The translations under genes were made by a program, and so were the position numbers. 44,890 bases of DNA from assembly GCA_030064845.1 (NCBI GenBank), contig JASJEC010000021.1:1-44890 (forward strand), in the 5' to 3' direction. This document shows positions 42,424 through 44,890 of this stretch, in pieces. Within the stretch, counting starts at the first letter, position 1; each line of letters begins with the position of its first letter. The notes below the pieces were generated by a model. That model did no database searches. It saw nothing but the letters and a program-made list of their open reading frames with translations, and was not told where the DNA came from. The stretch is from Kiloniellales bacterium. GTDB taxonomy: Bacteria > Pseudomonadota > Alphaproteobacteria > Kiloniellales > JAKSDN01.

Positions 42424-42840
42424 TCAGTTGATCAGGCTGTCGCCCGGATCAACCATGATCTTGGAGCTGCCGTTATCGCCCGGCTCGACCATGATCCTGG
42501 CGGAAGCACCATCGCCGGCCTCCACCATGATCCGGGAAGCCTCATGGTCGCCGGGTTCGACCATGATCCTGGCCGAACCATGATCATCGGCCTCGATCAT
42601 GATCCTTGCAGCGGCGTGATCGTCGGTGGCCTCGATCATGATCCTTGCGGATGCATGGTCCTCGGCGCCCGACGGGCGGCCTTGGAATCCAATGTCATCA
42701 GAAACCACCGAACCGACCGCATCCGGCTGCCGATTGGAAACTTCAGGTTCGTCGATCCGTACACAAGACCCCGGGCTTAGCAGATAGAGTGCCCCATCCG
42801 CTCCTCTCGTCAATGTGCCGTTTTGAGCGTGCTCGTGCAT
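42424..42840 (-). CDS. Putative RiPP precursor peptide with six tandem cores (138 aa)
   Basis: A 138-aa protein; I start at MHEHAQNGTLTRGADG (ATG 42840, GGAG 8 bases upstream) to match the other precursor; an ATG at 42852 adds MEKL. Residues 1-32 are the shared leader (GADGALYLLSPGSCVRID). A linker (about 33-60) leads to six repeats (61-133) such as DHASARIMIEAT, DDHGSARIMVEPG, DGASARIMVEPG and DNGSSKIMVDPG, then DSLIN. Multi-core precursors are known for thiovarsolin, another YcaO-TfuA product. It lies upstream of the decayed ycaO and, 1.1 kb further on, the intact ycaO-tfuA pair. Confidence 0.8.
   Translation of the reverse strand: MHEHAQNGTLTRGADGALYLLSPGSCVRIDEPEVSNRQPDAVGSVVSDDIGFQGRPSGAEDHASARIMIEATDDHAAARIMIEADDHGSARIMVEPGDHEASRIMVEAGDGASARIMVEPGDNGSSKIMVDPGDSLIN
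42442..42660 (-). repeat. Tandem core repeats inside the precursor gene
   Basis: Six units of 12-13 codons, consensus D-x-x-[SA]-[AS]-[RK]-I-M-[VI]-[ED]-[AP]-x. On the plus strand CATGATC recurs at a mostly 36-base period. The variation is concentrated in the spacer residues while R/K-I-M is invariant, as expected if the core is under selection. Confidence 0.85.
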
Positions 42841-42888
42841 CAATTTCTCCATTGTTTAGTACTTATGTTCGGCTGCCCGCCCAAAGAC

Positions 42889-42934
42889 CTAAGAATAAAT
42901 TGCGTGTTCGTCTGTGAAGTGCTTCACAGAGCCC
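42889..42934 (-). promoter_or_regulatory. Crp-type site and conserved promoter block of the repeat precursor
   Basis: TGTGA (42913-42917) and TCACA (42924-42928) with a 6-base spacer. The block matches 41691-41736 at 38 of 46 bases. On the minus strand TATTCT (42892-42897) is a candidate -10; with it the site centre would lie near -35, so activation and repression are both possible. Confidence 0.7.
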
Positions 42935-43231
42935 GCTTGTTACAGTTAACTCGCGTCTAACTTGCGTCGCGATTTCAACTGTATAGCCAGAATGGTTGGG
43001 AAAAAGTTACGAAAAGTTACGAAATGTTTTTATTAAGTTGAGGCGAGTTGGTTTGTCATGCGGAAGCTCAAAGCCAGCGGCGGTAGAGCTGAACGGCGCG
43101 GTCTCGGACGCTCTCGGTCGAGCTTGTCCCAAAGAGCGGCCGATGACGGCATGGTCACCGCCGCCGAGACTAAATCTGGAACGGCCTATTCTCGGTCGCG
43201 CGGACGACGGCCTACTCGAACGGCGGAGAGA
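42935..43231. other. Intergenic region upstream of the repeat precursor
   Basis: No gene supported. A direct repeat AGTTACGAAA-AGTTACGAAA at 43005-43024 and AT-rich sequence around 42940-43050 are the only structures seen; a plus-strand frame at 43058-43315 is arginine/serine-rich shadow. Confidence 0.4.
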
Positions 43232-44890
43232 TCAGGCGGAGGCAGTCGGCAAAGGGGAGCGAACGCCGTCGCCTGGAAGCCTTTCGGCGTGGGGCAGCCA
43301 GTGGTTCATCTGTAACTGCTTGTAGATCTGAACAGCGGAGCGAACCTTGTCGTGCGCCTTCGCGCTCGCCCCACTCCGGCGATGAAGCTGTGCCAATCCA
43401 AAATTCACGTGCGCTGCCAGGGGAAGCATATCCTTCGCCTGGGCGATAGACTGCGCTGCCGCGTAGTGTTCCAGAGCTCGCTTATCATCCGAGAGCGCTT
43501 CGTGGCTGTAGACTTCGCCGAGCAACCAAGACGCCCAAGCCTGGTCGCCTATCTCGCCATGCCGCTTGGCGCACTTTGCGGCTCTTTCCGCGCAGCCTCG
43601 CGCCATTTCGGGTCTTCCGGCGATAAGCAGCGCCTCGCCAAGCCAATTCAACTGTTGTGAGAGTTGCCATTTCATCGACTGTCGAACCGCCTCGTCGGTC
43701 GCCCCCTCCAAGAGTGCCAGGCCGTCTTTGACCTGACCGAGCCGAACTTTGGCATAACCAAGGGCGGCGGCGCTCAAGGGCAGTAGAATCTTGGCGCGTG
43801 TCGAGGCGCAGAGTTCGTAGCTTCGCTCCAGCGAGGGCAGGCTGCGTTCGAAGTCTCCTTTTCGCAAGAGCACATTGCCGACAAAAATGCTTGCGTAGAT
43901 CTGGCTGAAGACGTGACCCGCCTCCATGGCGATCATAATGCCTTCGTCCCCGACGCGAATTGCCTCTTCGAACCGGCCCAATTCCCCCAAGGCCCGAGCG
44001 AGGGAGTTCCGACTCCCGACCGACGCCAACCCAAGGAGGCCAAAGCGGTCAAACAGATGCCGATCCGAGATCTTCGCTATAGTCGATTGCAGAAGGCCGC
44101 AGGCCGCCCGATAGTCGCCGCGGTCGACGTAGAGGGACCCCAAGCGCATCCCAACCTCTATCTGAGCCCGGGTATCACCATTGCGCTCGGCTAGGTCCAG
44201 AGCTTGACGCCCCTTTTCAACCGCTCCCTCGAGGTCCGCTCGGACCCAGTGAGAAACCATGAAGGCCGAAACCACTTTCGCCAGGCGTACTTGGTCGCCC
44301 ACCTTCTTGGCCGTCTTTTGGGCCATCACCAGCTGTCGATAGGCAAGATCATGATAGCCCAGCGTGAACAGGCTCTGGACGTATTCAAGGCGCGTATCGA
44401 TGTCGCGGCTCGCCATCCGGCCCTTGTTCGGCAGACGCTCCCTGGCCTCGAGAGCCCGTCCAAACAAAACCGCCGCCTCCCGGTTGGCAGAGCGCAATTG
44501 CGCCCTTTTTGCGGCTTTTCGGCAGTAGATAAAGGCCTTGGTCCAACTTTCCGCGCGAAAGGCATGATGAGCCAGAAGGTCGACCTTTCGGTGAAGTTGC
44601 CTTTCCGACCGCTTTTCGATCGCTGCCAGGACCTGCGCATGGCGTTGACGCCGCTTGGCCTTCAGCACCGTGTTGTAGGCGACATCGTGAATCAACGCAT
44701 GGCGGAAGCTATATTCCAGACTGGGCACGATGCGCGTTCGTTCCAGGAAGCCGGATTCCTGCAGCCGGCCGAGGCTCGCGAACAGCTCCTCCCGCTCCAT
44801 CGGGCAAAGCTCTTTCAGCAAGCCGACGTCGACGCGGGCGCCGATCACCGAAGCGCTTACCAGCAGCGTCCGGTCCACAGCGGGCAGCGC
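43232..44890 (-). CDS. C-terminal part of an AAA/TPR-type signalling protein (cut by window edge)
   Basis: The frame is open to the right edge, 552 residues visible. It begins within the last part of an AAA-type ATPase (LPAVDRTLLVSASVIGARVD, FLERTRIVPSLEYSFRHALI, HDVAYNTVLKAKRRQRH) and continues with many TPR units (AVLFGRALEARERLP, GDYRAACGLLQSTIAKI, RFEEAIRVGDEGIMIAMEA). This layout is typical of class III adenylate/guanylate cyclases with AAA and TPR parts, and also of MalT-like LuxR regulators; the N-terminal domain that would decide lies outside. It points the same way as the precursor genes. Linking it to cAMP and the Crp sites is inference. Confidence 0.75.
   Translation of the reverse strand, partial: ALPAVDRTLLVSASVIGARVDVGLLKELCPMEREELFASLGRLQESGFLERTRIVPSLEYSFRHALIHDVAYNTVLKAKRRQRHAQVLAAIEKRSERQLHRKVDLLAHHAFRAESWTKAFIYCRKAAKRAQLRSANREAAVLFGRALEARERLPNKGRMASRDIDTRLEYVQSLFTLGYHDLAYRQLVMAQKTAKKVGDQVRLAKVVSAFMVSHWVRADLEGAVEKGRQALDLAERNGDTRAQIEVGMRLGSLYVDRGDYRAACGLLQSTIAKISDRHLFDRFGLLGLASVGSRNSLARALGELGRFEEAIRVGDEGIMIAMEAGHVFSQIYASIFVGNVLLRKGDFERSLPSLERSYELCASTRAKILLPLSAAALGYAKVRLGQVKDGLALLEGATDEAVRQSMKWQLSQQLNWLGEALLIAGRPEMARGCAERAAKCAKRHGEIGDQAWASWLLGEVYSHEALSDDKRALEHYAAAQSIAQAKDMLPLAAHVNFGLAQLHRRSGASAKAHDKVRSAVQIYKQLQMNHWLPHAERLPGDGVRSPLPTASA

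Noticed and set aside
42442-42660. Tandem repeats as a CRISPR array
   Set aside because: The units are 36-39 bases, adjacent without unique spacers, and are in-frame codons of a peptide.
43058-43315. 85-aa plus-strand frame upstream of the repeat precursor
   Set aside because: Arginine/serine/glycine-rich with no conserved pattern; overlaps the 3' end of the AAA/TPR gene.

Overview
The window is GC-rich, densely coded chromosomal DNA that reads as an alphaproteobacterium, most likely of the Rhodospirillales/Kiloniellales type. This is an inference from protein flavour (TfuA-type YcaO pair, PAS_5 protein, IalB-like protein, DmdC-like dehydrogenase, TadG-like protein) and from an alphaproteobacterial-type LexA box (GTTC-N7-GTTC). 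No rRNA, tRNA, CRISPR array, transposase or phage gene was seen.

Layout. 1-5,500: the start of a ureidoglycolate-lyase-like gene (cut by the edge), a TadG-like protein, a sensor histidine kinase, a methyltransferase, a MITE-like repeat and two small proteins with similar C-termini. 5,600-8,900 (minus strand): gamma carbonic anhydrase, argC, and the rpsI-rplM ribosomal operon with a clear promoter and terminator. 8,900-14,300 (minus): a BCCT carrier with an orphan polyamine-type binding protein, then a YeeE/YedE sulfur transporter with a periplasmic rhodanese. 14,700-18,040: a membrane patatin-like lipase and a GH46-like hydrolase. 18,100-24,400: nrdA-nrdB behind a promoter with LexA-like and NrdR-like sites, a DUF2628-like protein, a PrsW-like protease and cysQ. 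24,500-36,400: a GAF-PAS-GGDEF cyclase, an MFS carrier, a TPR protein, a ParA-like ATPase, Sua5/TsaC, a lipoprotein, an acyl-CoA dehydrogenase, a CHAP protein and glpK. 36,400-36,740: an AT-rich stretch flanked by DnaA-box matches, a candidate replication origin. 36,900-39,200: IalB-like, PAS_5, a small membrane protein and a Crp-type regulator.

The most interesting part is 38,460-44,890. A YcaO-TfuA pair (40081-41358 and 39347-40084, overlapping by 4 bp) lies downstream of two related, apparently overlooked precursor-peptide genes. One (41478-41651, 57 aa) carries a single core-like segment. The other (42424-42840, 138 aa) shares the same leader but carries six tandem copies of a 12-13-residue core with the pattern [RK]-I-M-[VI]-[ED]. 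Between them is a decayed ycaO copy (42074-42344), so a precursor-ycaO module seems to have been tandemly duplicated, after which one ycaO decayed while its precursor expanded its cores. Both precursors have nearly the same upstream block (38/46 identical) holding a perfect TGTGA-N6-TCACA Crp-type site, and a Crp-family regulator with the cAMP-binding residues intact lies just downstream of tfuA. A large AAA/TPR-type signalling protein, of a layout often fused to adenylate cyclase domains, begins upstream. I read this as a candidate thioamide (or azoline) RiPP pathway under Crp-type control; the chemistry, the product and its novelty are inferences.
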